Shown here: positions 15,948-24,642 of the stretch, one piece after another
Layout of the letters: each line of letters starts with the position of its first letter
Numbering within the stretch: the stretch's first letter is position 1
Origin: Pseudoruminococcus sp964385235
GTDB lineage: Bacteria > Bacillota > Clostridia > Oscillospirales > Acutalibacteraceae
Reading direction: 5' to 3'
DNA length: 64,000 nucleotides
Assembly: GCA_964385235.1 (NCBI GenBank)
Contig: CAYLOD010000001.1
Span: 1 to 64,000 of the forward strand
The notes under the pieces: generated by a model
What the model was told of the DNA's origin: nothing
The model's input: only the letters and a program-made list of their open reading frames with translations
Databases searched by the model: none
Translations under genes and position numbers: made by a program

Positions 15948-18044
15948 TCAGATTAACTCAAAGTCTACTGTTCCCAGTGCGGCGCTTGCGTCAGTTACCT
16001 TTATCTGAACCTTATCGCCGATAGAATAGCTGATGCCCGAACGCTTGTCGGTCGTTGTCGTCGTGCCGTTATACTCAAAAAAAGCGTTTTCTATTCGTGT
16101 CAGGTTTACAAAGCCCTCAATCCCGCAGGGAATTGAAACAAATATACCCTTTGCTGTTATACCCTCGACAACGCCATCATATTTTTCACCGATATGCGCC
16201 GTCATATATTCGGCCGCGTAGCATTTTTCTGTATCGCGCTCGGCGTCTGCCGCTCTGACCTCACGTTCGGACGACTGCTTAGAGGATTCCTCCGCAAAGT
16301 CCTCGTATTCTGACTTAATTTCCTCAATGGGCGTACCGCCGACAAGCTCGGTCAGAATACGGTGTATGGACGTATCGGGATAGCGTCGTATGGGCGACGT
16401 AAAGTGGCAGTAATCCTCAAGTGACAGACCGAAATGACCCAGCGGACGGAAATCGTAGCGCGCCTTTGCCATTGTGCGAAGCACCTGCATTGACATAAGC
16501 TTTTCATATCTTGTTCCCTTTGAAGCGTTAAGCAGCTCCGCGAGATCCCGCTGACTGAGCCCGGGCTTAATCTTATTAACTCTGAAGCCGCACGCCTGCG
16601 CCAAATCCGAAAGCGCAGCGATACGTTCGGCGTCGGGCTTTTCGTGTACTCTGTAAACGAAAGGTATCCCCTTTTCCTTGGCAAGACGTCCCGCCGCCTG
16701 ATTCGCCATAATCATAAACTGCTCTATCATTTCCTCTGACTGTCCTCTTTCCCGGAGAGAAACGTCAATACAAACTCCGGCTTCATTGAGTACAAATTTA
16801 AGCTCTGTTGTTTCGATCTCAAGCTCGCCGCGCTTTTCAGCGCTCTGTTTCAGGACATTAAACAAAGGTACGGCTTCATCAAGCGTTTCCTTGACCGGCG
16901 AGTATTTTTCAACAAGGGCGGCGTCGGCAGTGCCCGCGAGAATCTCATTCACTTCCGAATAGACTCCCCTCACCTTTGAGTTTATTATGCTCTTGCAGAA
17001 CTCAAAGCCGCAAAGATTCCCGTCCATGTCAATATTCATAAGAGCCGAGAACGTCAGCTTGTCCGTACCGCTGTTAAGCGAACAGCATCCGTTCGACAAC
17101 TCCTCGGGCAGCATTGGTATAACTCTGTCCGCAAAATAAACGGAGGTACCCCTCTCGAACGCCTCCTTGTCGAGGTCGCTGCCCTGCTTGACAAAATGTG
17201 ATACATCGGCTATATGCACGCCGAGAAGCCAGCCGTTTTCGGAAGCCTTTACGGAAATGGCGTCATCGAGATCCTTGGCATCCGCGCTGTCAATTGTGAG
17301 AACAGCCCAATCTCTGAGATCTCTGCGCCTTGCGATCTCCTCATCAGTAATAGGCTGTTCTGACAGACGGCGCGCGCTTATCCTCTGTCCCTTGGAAAAG
17401 CTGCTCGGTATGCCGTATCTGTCTATGACCGCGTCGGCGCATATTTTTGCGCTGCCGGCTTTTCCGTAAATATTGAGGACACGGCAGTACAGCTTCCGCT
17501 CGTTATAATCATACATAAGCGCGGCGCGAACCTTATCTCCGTCACGGGCATTCAGGTTTCCGCCCTTAGTTATCGGTATGCTGTAACCGAAGCTGCCGTC
17601 GGGCATAACGGAAAGCTTGCTTTTATATCTTTCCACCATGCCTGTTATTAACCTGTCGCCTTTTTTTACGATTTTGAAAACTTCCGCGGCGGGACCCTTT
17701 TCCTCCTCGTGAATATTGTTCAGAAGAACAACGTCGCCGGGGACGGCGCCTTTCATCTTTTCACATGGTATGAACAGATCCGCTGAGCCGTTCTCGGGTC
17801 TCGCGAACGAAAAGTAGCGTGAACTGCGTAAAATTTTCGCCTTTACATATCCGAGAGCCTCACTCAATACAATGGTTCTGTCTTTTATCAGGATAATATC
17901 GCCGTCGCCCTCAAGCTCTGCTACAGCGAGGTTATAGCCGGTTCTGTCATCTATATTTGTGAGCTTGAAAAGGTCGTCGCGGGAAATCTCTCTGTTTTCC
18001 CTCTGCAGCGTGTCAAGAACTATATCCTTTGTCTTTGTCTTCAT
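15948..18044 (-). CDS. rnr: Ribonuclease R
   Basis: A 698-residue 3'-5' exoribonuclease of structured RNA. In order: N-terminal HTH (about 1-65), two cold-shock domains (about 70-215), the RNB catalytic domain (about 250-575) and a C-terminal S1 domain (about 620-698). The RNB metal site is TIDSADAKDLDDAI with its four Asp, followed by GVHIADVSHFV and the FTSPIRRYPD motif. ATG at 18044 has AAGGAG upstream; an earlier in-frame ATG at 18065 is less well placed. The usual neighbours smpB and secG are absent here. Confidence 0.95.
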   Translation of the reverse strand: MKTKTKDIVLDTLQRENREISRDDLFKLTNIDDRTGYNLAVAELEGDGDIILIKDRTIVLSEALGYVKAKILRSSRYFSFARPENGSADLFIPCEKMKGAVPGDVVLLNNIHEEEKGPAAEVFKIVKKGDRLITGMVERYKSKLSVMPDGSFGYSIPITKGGNLNARDGDKVRAALMYDYNERKLYCRVLNIYGKAGSAKICADAVIDRYGIPSSFSKGQRISARRLSEQPITDEEIARRRDLRDWAVLTIDSADAKDLDDAISVKASENGWLLGVHIADVSHFVKQGSDLDKEAFERGTSVYFADRVIPMLPEELSNGCCSLNSGTDKLTFSALMNIDMDGNLCGFEFCKSIINSKVRGVYSEVNEILAGTADAALVEKYSPVKETLDEAVPLFNVLKQSAEKRGELEIETTELKFVLNEAGVCIDVSLRERGQSEEMIEQFMIMANQAAGRLAKEKGIPFVYRVHEKPDAERIAALSDLAQACGFRVNKIKPGLSQRDLAELLNASKGTRYEKLMSMQVLRTMAKARYDFRPLGHFGLSLEDYCHFTSPIRRYPDTSIHRILTELVGGTPIEEIKSEYEDFAEESSKQSSEREVRAADAERDTEKCYAAEYMTAHIGEKYDGVVEGITAKGIFVSIPCGIEGFVNLTRIENAFFEYNGTTTTTDKRSGISYSIGDKVQIKVTDASAALGTVDFELI

Positions 18045-18083
18045 AAATTTCTCCTTGTATTCCATTCCCGGACAGCAAGGGCT

Positions 18084-18941
18084 TTAATCTTTTGTCATAA
18101 AGAGCAGACCGAGTGTATTCGGTCCACAGTGAGAGGATATAGTACAGCCCGCCCGTGAAACAAGTATCTCGTCAAAAACCTTTTTACTCTCAACGTAATT
18201 ATAAACAAGGCTCAGCCTTTCTGAAGAAATACCCGAATGAGTGATAAAAGCCCTTTTGGGGTCTATATTATCGTACTGACTGATTTTATCATCTATATAC
18301 TGAAGAAGAACTTTTTCGAGCTTGCCTCTGTATTTTTTGCCGACAGTCATAGAGCCGTCCTTATTATTTACCTCAATGCACGGCTTTAAACTGAGCAGGT
18401 TCGCACCGAGCATCGTAACAGTGGAGCATCTTCCGCCCGCGCGCAGATAGTCAAGCTTGTCAATTATAAAGCTGCCGTGCATACTCGTTGTCATAGTTTT
18501 GATTTTTTCGGCTGTTTCCTCGGCGCTCAGCCCCTGCTTTATCATTTCGGAAGCCTCCAGCACAAGCAGCCCTGTCGCCGTAGAGAGGTTTGAGGAATCA
18601 ACGGGATAAATATGACCGAGCTGCTCCGCCGCAATACAGCAGTTCTTGTATGACGCGGAAAGCGCCGAGCCTATATTTATGTGAACAATGTCATATCCCT
18701 GCTCGATAAGAGGTCTGAATGTGTCAACATATTCCTGAACATTTGCGGCAGAGGTCTTGGGAAGCGTTCCCGTGGTCTTAAAGTTGCTGTAAATCTCGTC
18801 GGGAGTTATATTGACCCCGTCATCATAGCACGTTCTGCCTATGGTAATATGGAGCGGATACGTCGTAACATTAAATCTCTCTTTTTGTTCCCGCGTTAAA
18901 TCGCAGGTGCTGTCTGCACTTAAAAAAACCTTTCTGTTCAA
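18084..18941 (-). CDS. DegV family fatty-acid-binding protein
   Basis: A 285-residue DegV protein that binds long-chain fatty acids, probably as a subunit of fatty acid kinase (FakB-like). It begins with VFLSADSTCDL, has HINIGSALSASYKNC around the head-group pocket, and contains YLRAGGRCS. The DnaI gene ends in the RBS AAAGGG. TTG at 18941 lies 9 bases after it, so I chose that start over TTG at 18950, which abuts the RBS. No kinase subunit gene is nearby. Confidence 0.88.
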   Translation of the reverse strand: MNRKVFLSADSTCDLTREQKERFNVTTYPLHITIGRTCYDDGVNITPDEIYSNFKTTGTLPKTSAANVQEYVDTFRPLIEQGYDIVHINIGSALSASYKNCCIAAEQLGHIYPVDSSNLSTATGLLVLEASEMIKQGLSAEETAEKIKTMTTSMHGSFIIDKLDYLRAGGRCSTVTMLGANLLSLKPCIEVNNKDGSMTVGKKYRGKLEKVLLQYIDDKISQYDNIDPKRAFITHSGISSERLSLVYNYVESKKVFDEILVSRAGCTISSHCGPNTLGLLFMTKD

Positions 18942-18946
18942 AATAA

Positions 18947-19954
18947 TCAACCCTTTCTCATAGAATCATTATATTTTTTCTGGCGAATATCGCTGCCTAT
19001 AAACTCAAGCCTTGTCGTTTCGCCTATAATGCGTGACACCATTCTCATGGAGTAGAGATCCTGCAGCTGCGAAAGCGAAAGATTCGTACTTATTATTGTC
19101 GGCTTTTTTGTCATCATTCTTGTATTGATTACATTATATATAGCCGCTGTGGTAAACGACGTATTAAACTCTGTCCCGAGGTCGTCAAGGATAAGCAGAT
19201 CACATTCCTTGAGGAGCTTTTCCGTTTCATCGTGAACGTCCTCACCTGCCCTGCCGAACTTCTCATTTTCAAGCGTTGAGAGAATATCGGGGGCAGAAAC
19301 ATATATAACGCCGCAGCCCTTTGCTATAACCGCCTTTGCTATCGCAAGGGAAAGATGAGTTTTCCCAAGCCCCGGACCGCCTTGAAACAAAAGGCTTTCC
19401 GAACTGTTTGAAAAATTGAGGGCGTAATCCTTACAAAACGCGAGTATCTTCTCCATTCTTGAAAACGGGGAGATCTTTTTGACCGCGTCGGGAGTCCTGC
19501 TGTAATATTCAAGTGAAAAGCTGTTAAAATCCGAAAGTGAAAGCGGTGATGAGTTATTAAGCTTATCATAAGCCTTTTGACGGAGAAGCTCTTTCAGACA
19601 GGAACACATTTTGCCGTCGATATATCCCGTATCGGAGCATTGAGGGCATTGATAATGAACCTCAAGGTAGTCCCGCGGGTATCCGTTTTTCAAGATAATC
19701 TCCCGGTACTCCTCTTGCAGCTTCAGGCTCTGTTCTTTCATTCCTTCAAGCGCGGAACGCAGATCGTTCTTTTCAGAAAAAACCGTCCTCGCCGCCATAA
19801 CGGCTGTCTGAGCTATTTCTTGCTCCAACTCAAGCGCACGGGGGAATTTTTTGAAAAAATCCCCGCGAACCGCTTTATTTTCATCTTCAGCGCGATTCCG
19901 CCTCATCATAAGCTCCTCAAACGCCTCATCATAAATGTCCTTAGAATATCCCAC
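18947..19954 (-). CDS. dnaI: DnaI/DnaC-type helicase loader ATPase
   Basis: A 335-residue AAA+ protein that loads the replicative helicase. The N-terminal helical part contains a zinc-finger-like CPQCSDTGYIDGKMCSC (about residues 102-118). Walker A is GGPGLGKTHL (about 193-202), Walker B is LLILDDLG, and the sensor is IISTNLS. It lies directly downstream of the DnaD-like gene, an arrangement typical of Clostridia, and is probably translated from the same mRNA. Confidence 0.9.
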   Translation of the reverse strand: MGYSKDIYDEAFEELMMRRNRAEDENKAVRGDFFKKFPRALELEQEIAQTAVMAARTVFSEKNDLRSALEGMKEQSLKLQEEYREIILKNGYPRDYLEVHYQCPQCSDTGYIDGKMCSCLKELLRQKAYDKLNNSSPLSLSDFNSFSLEYYSRTPDAVKKISPFSRMEKILAFCKDYALNFSNSSESLLFQGGPGLGKTHLSLAIAKAVIAKGCGVIYVSAPDILSTLENEKFGRAGEDVHDETEKLLKECDLLILDDLGTEFNTSFTTAAIYNVINTRMMTKKPTIISTNLSLSQLQDLYSMRMVSRIIGETTRLEFIGSDIRQKKYNDSMRKG

Positions 19955-19967
19955 TCATTTCACCGCC

Positions 19968-20981
19968 TCAGTCGTCAAAAATACTTGAATTTTCATATGC
20001 CTCAAGATTGTATGTAGGTCCGTATCCGTCAACGGTCTGCTGTTTTTTGGGCTTCTGCTCGGTATTTGCCTGTTCTATTGTTTCTATACCGCTGTCATGC
20101 CAACGCTTCAAAATGGAGTCAACGTACTTCGGTATGTACTTGCCCTTGGCGTCGACACACCTCTCATATGCCTCACGGATCATATCCGCTGTAAAGTGCC
20201 ATTCGTTTACCCAGCGTTCCGCGCGAGTGATCTCATTATCCGTGGGGGAATGCGGCTCCAAGCCGAGTGTCTTTTCCACAACGCGGGCAGCGTTTCTTCC
20301 CTGAGTAAGACGGACTATCTCCCGCTCCGCACGGTCAACTGTCGTTATCTCCTTATCTCCCCACGAGGAAGCAACCTTCTCGATGTATTTCATATTTGTT
20401 TTGCCTATATCCTGCAAATACTGCAGCAGCATTATTATTACCTCAACAGGCAGTCCGTCGTATTCGTTAATCATTAAAAGAGTGCATTTATCGCTGTTGC
20501 TTGTAATCCTGCCGAGTATTCCGTCAGCCTCACGCATCAAAAAAGCTATTGACTCATCACTTGACATACGCTCCGCGAGGTGCTCCAAGTCGGGCTTTTG
20601 CGGGCGAGAAAGCAGCCTGTGTTCCGGCTTCGGGGCGGGCGCGTCTGTAACGGCAGCGGGTGACTCAGCTTCTCTCTCAACATTCACTCCCGCAAATACG
20701 GCCGGAGCTGCCGCGTCGGGAGCGGCCGGAACTATACCGCCGTTATCGACCGCGATTATCCCCGTTTCTATCCAGTACTGCATACTGTCGCGCGCGTCGG
20801 CCCTGCTCATAGCCAAGGCGCGCGCCATATCCTCATCGGTAAAGCCGTCGCCGGCGTGGCGGAGCATCCACAGCAGCGCCTTAAGCTGAGCGGCTCCGGC
20901 AAGCTTTATATGATCATCGACAACGCTGCACGGAACCGCGAAAACACTGTTCCACGCGCCAAGGTTTATTCTGTATTTCAT
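19968..20981 (-). CDS. DnaD domain replication-initiation protein
   Basis: A 337-residue protein with an N-terminal winged-helix DnaD_N-like domain (about 25-85), an Ala/Pro-rich linker, and two C-terminal DnaB_2/DnaD helical domains (about 135-200 and 215-290; EREIVRLTQGRN, then RAERWVNEWHFTADMI). DnaD proteins remodel the origin and recruit the DnaI-helicase complex, in line with the dnaI gene 13 bases downstream. ATG at 20981 begins MKYRINLGAWNSVFAVP, usual for this family. Confidence 0.9.
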   Translation of the reverse strand: MKYRINLGAWNSVFAVPCSVVDDHIKLAGAAQLKALLWMLRHAGDGFTDEDMARALAMSRADARDSMQYWIETGIIAVDNGGIVPAAPDAAAPAVFAGVNVEREAESPAAVTDAPAPKPEHRLLSRPQKPDLEHLAERMSSDESIAFLMREADGILGRITSNSDKCTLLMINEYDGLPVEVIIMLLQYLQDIGKTNMKYIEKVASSWGDKEITTVDRAEREIVRLTQGRNAARVVEKTLGLEPHSPTDNEITRAERWVNEWHFTADMIREAYERCVDAKGKYIPKYVDSILKRWHDSGIETIEQANTEQKPKKQQTVDGYGPTYNLEAYENSSIFDD

Positions 20982-21036
20982 CTTGACAAATTCCTCTTTC
21001 AGTCCATTTATTACATTTTATACTATTATTAAGCGG

Positions 21037-21085
21037 CTTGCCCCGTCAAGGCGCGGTTCGTGCCCGGCGGGACGGAACCCGGCAA
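21037..21085. repeat. GC-rich hairpin related to the repeat at 57.4 kb
   Basis: The sequence opens with CTTGCC-CCGTC and closes with GACGG-AACCC-GGCAAG, forming a palindrome. Its core CCCGGCGGGACGG is the same as in the tandem repeats between murG and ftsW. The rest of the spacer 20982-21334 is AT-rich and shows nothing else I can support. Confidence 0.55.
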
Positions 21086-21334
21086 GAAACATTCTGCCCA
21101 AGCTAAAATATAATAGCAAAGCTGTAAAAGACATAATTTTATATGTTTTTGCTAAATTCGACTTTAAAGCTATTATACTATAATTTTCTACCTGTAAATA
21201 TTATTTTAAAGAAAAATACTAAATGTTCATTCATTTGTCCGATGAATTAAAGCGGCATAGGGTAACGGTGTGCGATTTCCGACCGCAGTCTTATCAAACA
21301 AAAAGAGCGATTTGACTTAAAATGATACAAAAGT

Positions 21335-22147
21335 TTAATTTATCGGCAGCAGAACAGGTTCGCGCTTTTCAAAAACTGTGACATAAGAAAAACCGCACCT
21401 CTCCGCAAGCCTGTAACCGACCTCTATCCCCGATCCTACATCGCCCCAGCGGTGCGCGTCGGAGCCTATCGTGATATATTTGCCGCCAAGCTCCTTAAAG
21501 CGTGACACAACCGCCGCACCGGGGAGAGTGGTTCCTATATGCTGCCTTAATCCGGACGTATTTATCTCGAGAGCCTTGTCATTTTTGACGAGGACCTTTA
21601 ATACCTCGTCTATCATCTGCATATATGTATCATATTTGATTTCTTTTTTCACCTTGCCGTAAATATAGCGCAACGGATATGTGATATGGGCGAGAGAATC
21701 AAACCGGTTATCCAATGCGAGTTCGTAAAGCTGAGTAAAATATCTCTCAAGAAGTTCTTCGACATTTTCATCATTATATTTTAAAAAATAGAAGTCTTTC
21801 TCATTCCTGAGATTATGCAGCGAGCCTATAACAAAATCATAATCGCAAATCGAAAGAACATCATCGGCAGCCAATTTATTTTGTGTGGGCTGCCCGAGCT
21901 CTATGCCGGTGTACACCTTGATCCTCTCGCTGTAAGCTGCCCTCGCCGCTCCGACAGCCGCGACAGACGCCTCGATGTTTTTTCTCATGTTGTTTATAAA
22001 GTATTCGTTGCATTCGCAGTGGTCGGTTACAGTGATACTGTAAAAACCGAGCTTTATCGCCTGCTCGCAAAGCATGACGACAGAATCGCTGCCGTCAAAG
22101 GAGTGTTCGCTGTGCGTATGACTGTCAGAAAAAAATCGACTGTTCAT
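21335..22147 (-). CDS. hisK: PHP-domain histidinol-phosphatase (HisJ type)
   Basis: A 270-residue metal-dependent phosphoesterase of the PHP superfamily. Metal ligands are visible in SDSHTHSEHSFDGSD (about 8-22), VTDHCE (about 40-45), the Glu in TGIELGQ, GSLHN and the closing GSDAHRWGDVG. This order is that of HisJ/HisK histidinol-phosphate phosphatases, the eighth step of histidine synthesis. No other his genes are in the window, so other phosphate esters are possible. Confidence 0.82.
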   Translation of the reverse strand: MNSRFFSDSHTHSEHSFDGSDSVVMLCEQAIKLGFYSITVTDHCECNEYFINNMRKNIEASVAAVGAARAAYSERIKVYTGIELGQPTQNKLAADDVLSICDYDFVIGSLHNLRNEKDFYFLKYNDENVEELLERYFTQLYELALDNRFDSLAHITYPLRYIYGKVKKEIKYDTYMQMIDEVLKVLVKNDKALEINTSGLRQHIGTTLPGAAVVSRFKELGGKYITIGSDAHRWGDVGSGIEVGYRLAERCGFSYVTVFEKREPVLLPIN

Positions 22148-22393
22148 TCTCCGAAAATCCCCTCAAAATTTTATATGTTGTTTTCCTATATTATAGCATA
22201 CAGTTTTTCTAAAATATACAGACATAACAACACAAATATCTTTAAATTATCAGCGGAAATTATTTAAGTTCAATGATGTCGAAAAAAGTTATATAAAATA
22301 TTTGTTTTTCTTATGTTGTTTTTCACCAAAACATATATTATATATAACAACGCGGCAGACCTCCTATTGAATATTCTTTTGTTAAAAAAAGTC

Positions 22394-22422
22394 TTGACAA
22401 GCAGGCCGCTATATTAGATAAT
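22394..22422 (+). promoter_or_regulatory. Promoter of the ACT-UPF0210 operon
   Basis: TTGACA (22394-22399), a 17-base spacer and GATAAT (22417-22422), 33 bases before the ACT-domain start. The rest of 22148-22393 is AT-rich without evident features. Confidence 0.75.
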
Positions 22423-22454
22423 CAAGTATGAAAAAAGACAGGAGGAATAAAGCT

Positions 22455-22724
22455 ATGCGTGCTGTAATCACCGTTATCGGACAGGATAATGTCGGTATAC
22501 TCGCGAAGGTATCAAACGTATGCGCCGAGTCAGGCGCGAATATAATCGAGGTGACGCAAAGCGTTCTGCAGGGAATGTTCGCCATGATAATGTTTATTGA
22601 TATAGATAAGCTCACCGCCCCCTATTCGGAACTTGCGGACAGGCTCGTAGCTCTCGGGGACAGTCTCGGACTCAAAGTTCATGTCATGCACGAGGATATT
22701 TTCAACGCTATGCACCGCGTTTGA
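22455..22724 (+). CDS. ACT domain protein (UPF0237)
   Basis: An 89-residue stand-alone ACT domain (AVITVIGQDNVGILAKVSNVCAESG and the beta-strand FAMIMFIDID), the type of small-molecule sensor that binds amino acids. ATG at 22455 follows AGGAGG by 9 bases. It almost always precedes a UPF0210 gene, as here, where the two overlap or nearly touch. Likely ligand-binding partner of that protein (inference). Confidence 0.9.
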   Translation: MRAVITVIGQDNVGILAKVSNVCAESGANIIEVTQSVLQGMFAMIMFIDIDKLTAPYSELADRLVALGDSLGLKVHVMHEDIFNAMHRV

Positions 22725-22762
22725 ACAAGAGCATATTATTGAAGGGACTGATAATATCAAAG

Positions 22763-24121
22763 ATGATAAACTCACATGATATACTCGAAACTATCAATAT
22801 GATAGATAACGAAAACCTCGACGTCCGCACGATAACAATGGGTATCTCGCTGCTCGACTGCATCGACTCCGATATAGACAAGGCATGTGAAAAAATATAT
22901 GACAAAATTTGCAGATACGCAAAGGATCTTGTCAAGACAGGAGAGGAGATAAGCAGGGATTTCGGTATCCCCATAATTCACAAAAGGATAGCCGTCACCC
23001 CCATAGCTATCGCCGCCGCCGCATGCCCGGCAAAAAGCCCCATAAAATTCGCGAAGGCTCTCGACAAAGCCTCAAAGGCCGTAGGCGTAAACTTTGTGGG
23101 CGGATATTCATCTCTGGTGCATAAGGGCTTCGCTCCCGGCGATTATGCTCTTATCGAGAGCATACCCGAAGCCCTCGCGTCCACGGATAACGTCTGCTCC
23201 TCCGTAAACATCGGCAGCACAAGGGCGGGCATAAACATGGACGCCGTCGCAAAGATGGGGCGTATAATCAAGCGGACAGCCGAGAAAACTAAGGATAAGG
23301 ACTGCATAGGCGCGGCAAAGCTCGTCGTATTCTGCAACGCCCCGGAGGATAATCCGTTTATGGCCGGCGCTTTCCACGGCACGGGAGAAGCCGACTGCGT
23401 TATAAACGTAGGCGTTTCGGGTCCCGGCGTTGTACGCGCCGCTCTCGCCAAGGCGGGCGACTGCAACATAACAGAGGTCGCCGACATAGTAAAGCGCACC
23501 GCGTTCAAGATAACACGCGCGGGACAGCTTGTCGCGAGGGAGGCGTCAAAAAGGCTCTGCGTACCCTTTGGCATTGTCGATCTTTCTCTCGCGCCGACGC
23601 CCGCCGTGGGAGATTCTGTCGCGTATATTCTTGAGGAAATGGGGCTTGAGCAGTGCGGAGCGCATGGCACGACAGCCTGTCTTGCTTTGCTCAATGACGC
23701 CGTAAAGAAAGGCGGAGCTATGGCTTCCTCACACGTCGGCGGACTTTCGGGAGCATTCATACCCGTTACCGAGGACGCGGGAATGATAGAGGCGGCAAGG
23801 AGCGGAACTCTTTCTGTCGTTAAGCTGGAGGCTATGACAGCGGTATGCTCCGTGGGACTTGATATGATAATCATACCCGGAGATACAGATCCCGATATTA
23901 TATCCGGTATTATAGCCGACGAGGCCGCCATAGGCATGGTAAACTCAAAGACAACCGCTGTAAGGCTTATTCCCGCGATAGGAAAGAATGTCGGAGATGA
24001 GCTCAGTTTCGGCGGTCTCCTCGGCGGGGGTCCCGTCATGGAGGTCAACACTAAATCCCCGTCGAGGCTGATAGCGCGCGGAGGAAGGATACCCGCTCCG
24101 CTGCAGAGTCTTAAAAACTAA
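22763..24121 (+). CDS. UPF0210 / PFL-like family protein
   Basis: A 452-residue cytoplasmic protein that begins MINSHDILETINMI, the conserved start of UPF0210 (DUF711), distantly related to pyruvate formate-lyase-like folds. Gly/Ala-rich motifs include NIGSTRAGINMDAV, GVSGPGVVRAAL and LGGGPVMEVN. The enzymatic role is unknown. I chose ATG at 22763 because it matches the family N-terminus; the in-frame TTG at 22721 overlaps the end of the ACT gene. Confidence 0.88.
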   Translation: MINSHDILETINMIDNENLDVRTITMGISLLDCIDSDIDKACEKIYDKICRYAKDLVKTGEEISRDFGIPIIHKRIAVTPIAIAAAACPAKSPIKFAKALDKASKAVGVNFVGGYSSLVHKGFAPGDYALIESIPEALASTDNVCSSVNIGSTRAGINMDAVAKMGRIIKRTAEKTKDKDCIGAAKLVVFCNAPEDNPFMAGAFHGTGEADCVINVGVSGPGVVRAALAKAGDCNITEVADIVKRTAFKITRAGQLVAREASKRLCVPFGIVDLSLAPTPAVGDSVAYILEEMGLEQCGAHGTTACLALLNDAVKKGGAMASSHVGGLSGAFIPVTEDAGMIEAARSGTLSVVKLEAMTAVCSVGLDMIIIPGDTDPDIISGIIADEAAIGMVNSKTTAVRLIPAIGKNVGDELSFGGLLGGGPVMEVNTKSPSRLIARGGRIPAPLQSLKN

Positions 24122-24208
24122 TCGAGATTTTATATATCTTTAGCATAGCTTAACAAAATTTAAACAATTTATTTATATATTGTTGAGCCAAATTGTCGAA
24201 AATTCAGC

Positions 24209-24237
24209 TTGAAATCACTGACAATTTGTGATATTAT
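24209..24237 (+). promoter_or_regulatory. Promoter of the V-ATPase operon
   Basis: TTGAAA (24209-24214), a 17-base spacer and TATTAT (24232-24237). Transcription would begin near 24244, giving a leader of about 80 bases. Confidence 0.75.
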
Positions 24238-24253
24238 TTAGCAGAGCACAGGG

Positions 24254-24309
24254 AGGTGTGGAGTTAACAAGCTGTTGTGTGGTTGTTACTCCGCACCTGT
24301 TTATTTTTA
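24254..24309 (+). terminator. Leader terminator-like hairpin (possible attenuator) before the V-ATPase operon
   Basis: AGGTGTGGAGTTAAC (24254-24268) pairs with GTTACTCCGCACCT (24285-24298), about 13 pairs, followed by TTTATTTTT. It stands between the promoter and the first gene, so read-through would set expression of the whole operon. Confidence 0.6.
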
Positions 24310-24326
24310 CGGAGGTGTCAAAGATA

Positions 24327-24638
24327 ATGAATGATATAATCTCAAAAATAGTCGAGATGGACGAAAAAGCCCGCGATCTGAACTACGAGATACTCGAAAG
24401 CAAGCTCGACCATGAGAAGGAGGTCGTTGCCGCAAAGGAAAACATTATTAACGACTATCTTGAACGAGCGAAAAAACATATAAAGCTCAATGCGCAGTCA
24501 GAGCGTGAAGCGGCTGAAAAGACACTTGCCGAAACTCGTGCGGCTCACGCGAAAATCGAAAAAAAGCTCGATGAGATTTTCGCCGCCAACTGCGACCGCT
24601 GGGTCGATGAAATATTCAACAGAGTAATATCGGGGTGA
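24327..24638 (+). CDS. V-type ATPase subunit H/G-like (peripheral stalk coiled coil)
   Basis: A 103-residue, almost wholly helical charged protein (LNYEILESKLDHEKEVVAAK and further heptads) at the head of the operon, where the small peripheral-stalk subunit that pairs with E is usually coded. ATG at 24327 follows GGAGGTG. Assignment rests on length, coiled coil and position, since this subunit is poorly conserved. Confidence 0.75.
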   Translation: MNDIISKIVEMDEKARDLNYEILESKLDHEKEVVAAKENIINDYLERAKKHIKLNAQSEREAAEKTLAETRAAHAKIEKKLDEIFAANCDRWVDEIFNRVISG

Positions 24639-24642
24639 TTTT

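Noticed and set aside
16033..16258. Plus-strand ORFs antisense to rnr and many similar antisense frames
   Set aside because: They lie wholly inside strongly supported genes and lack ribosome sites or recognisable domains.
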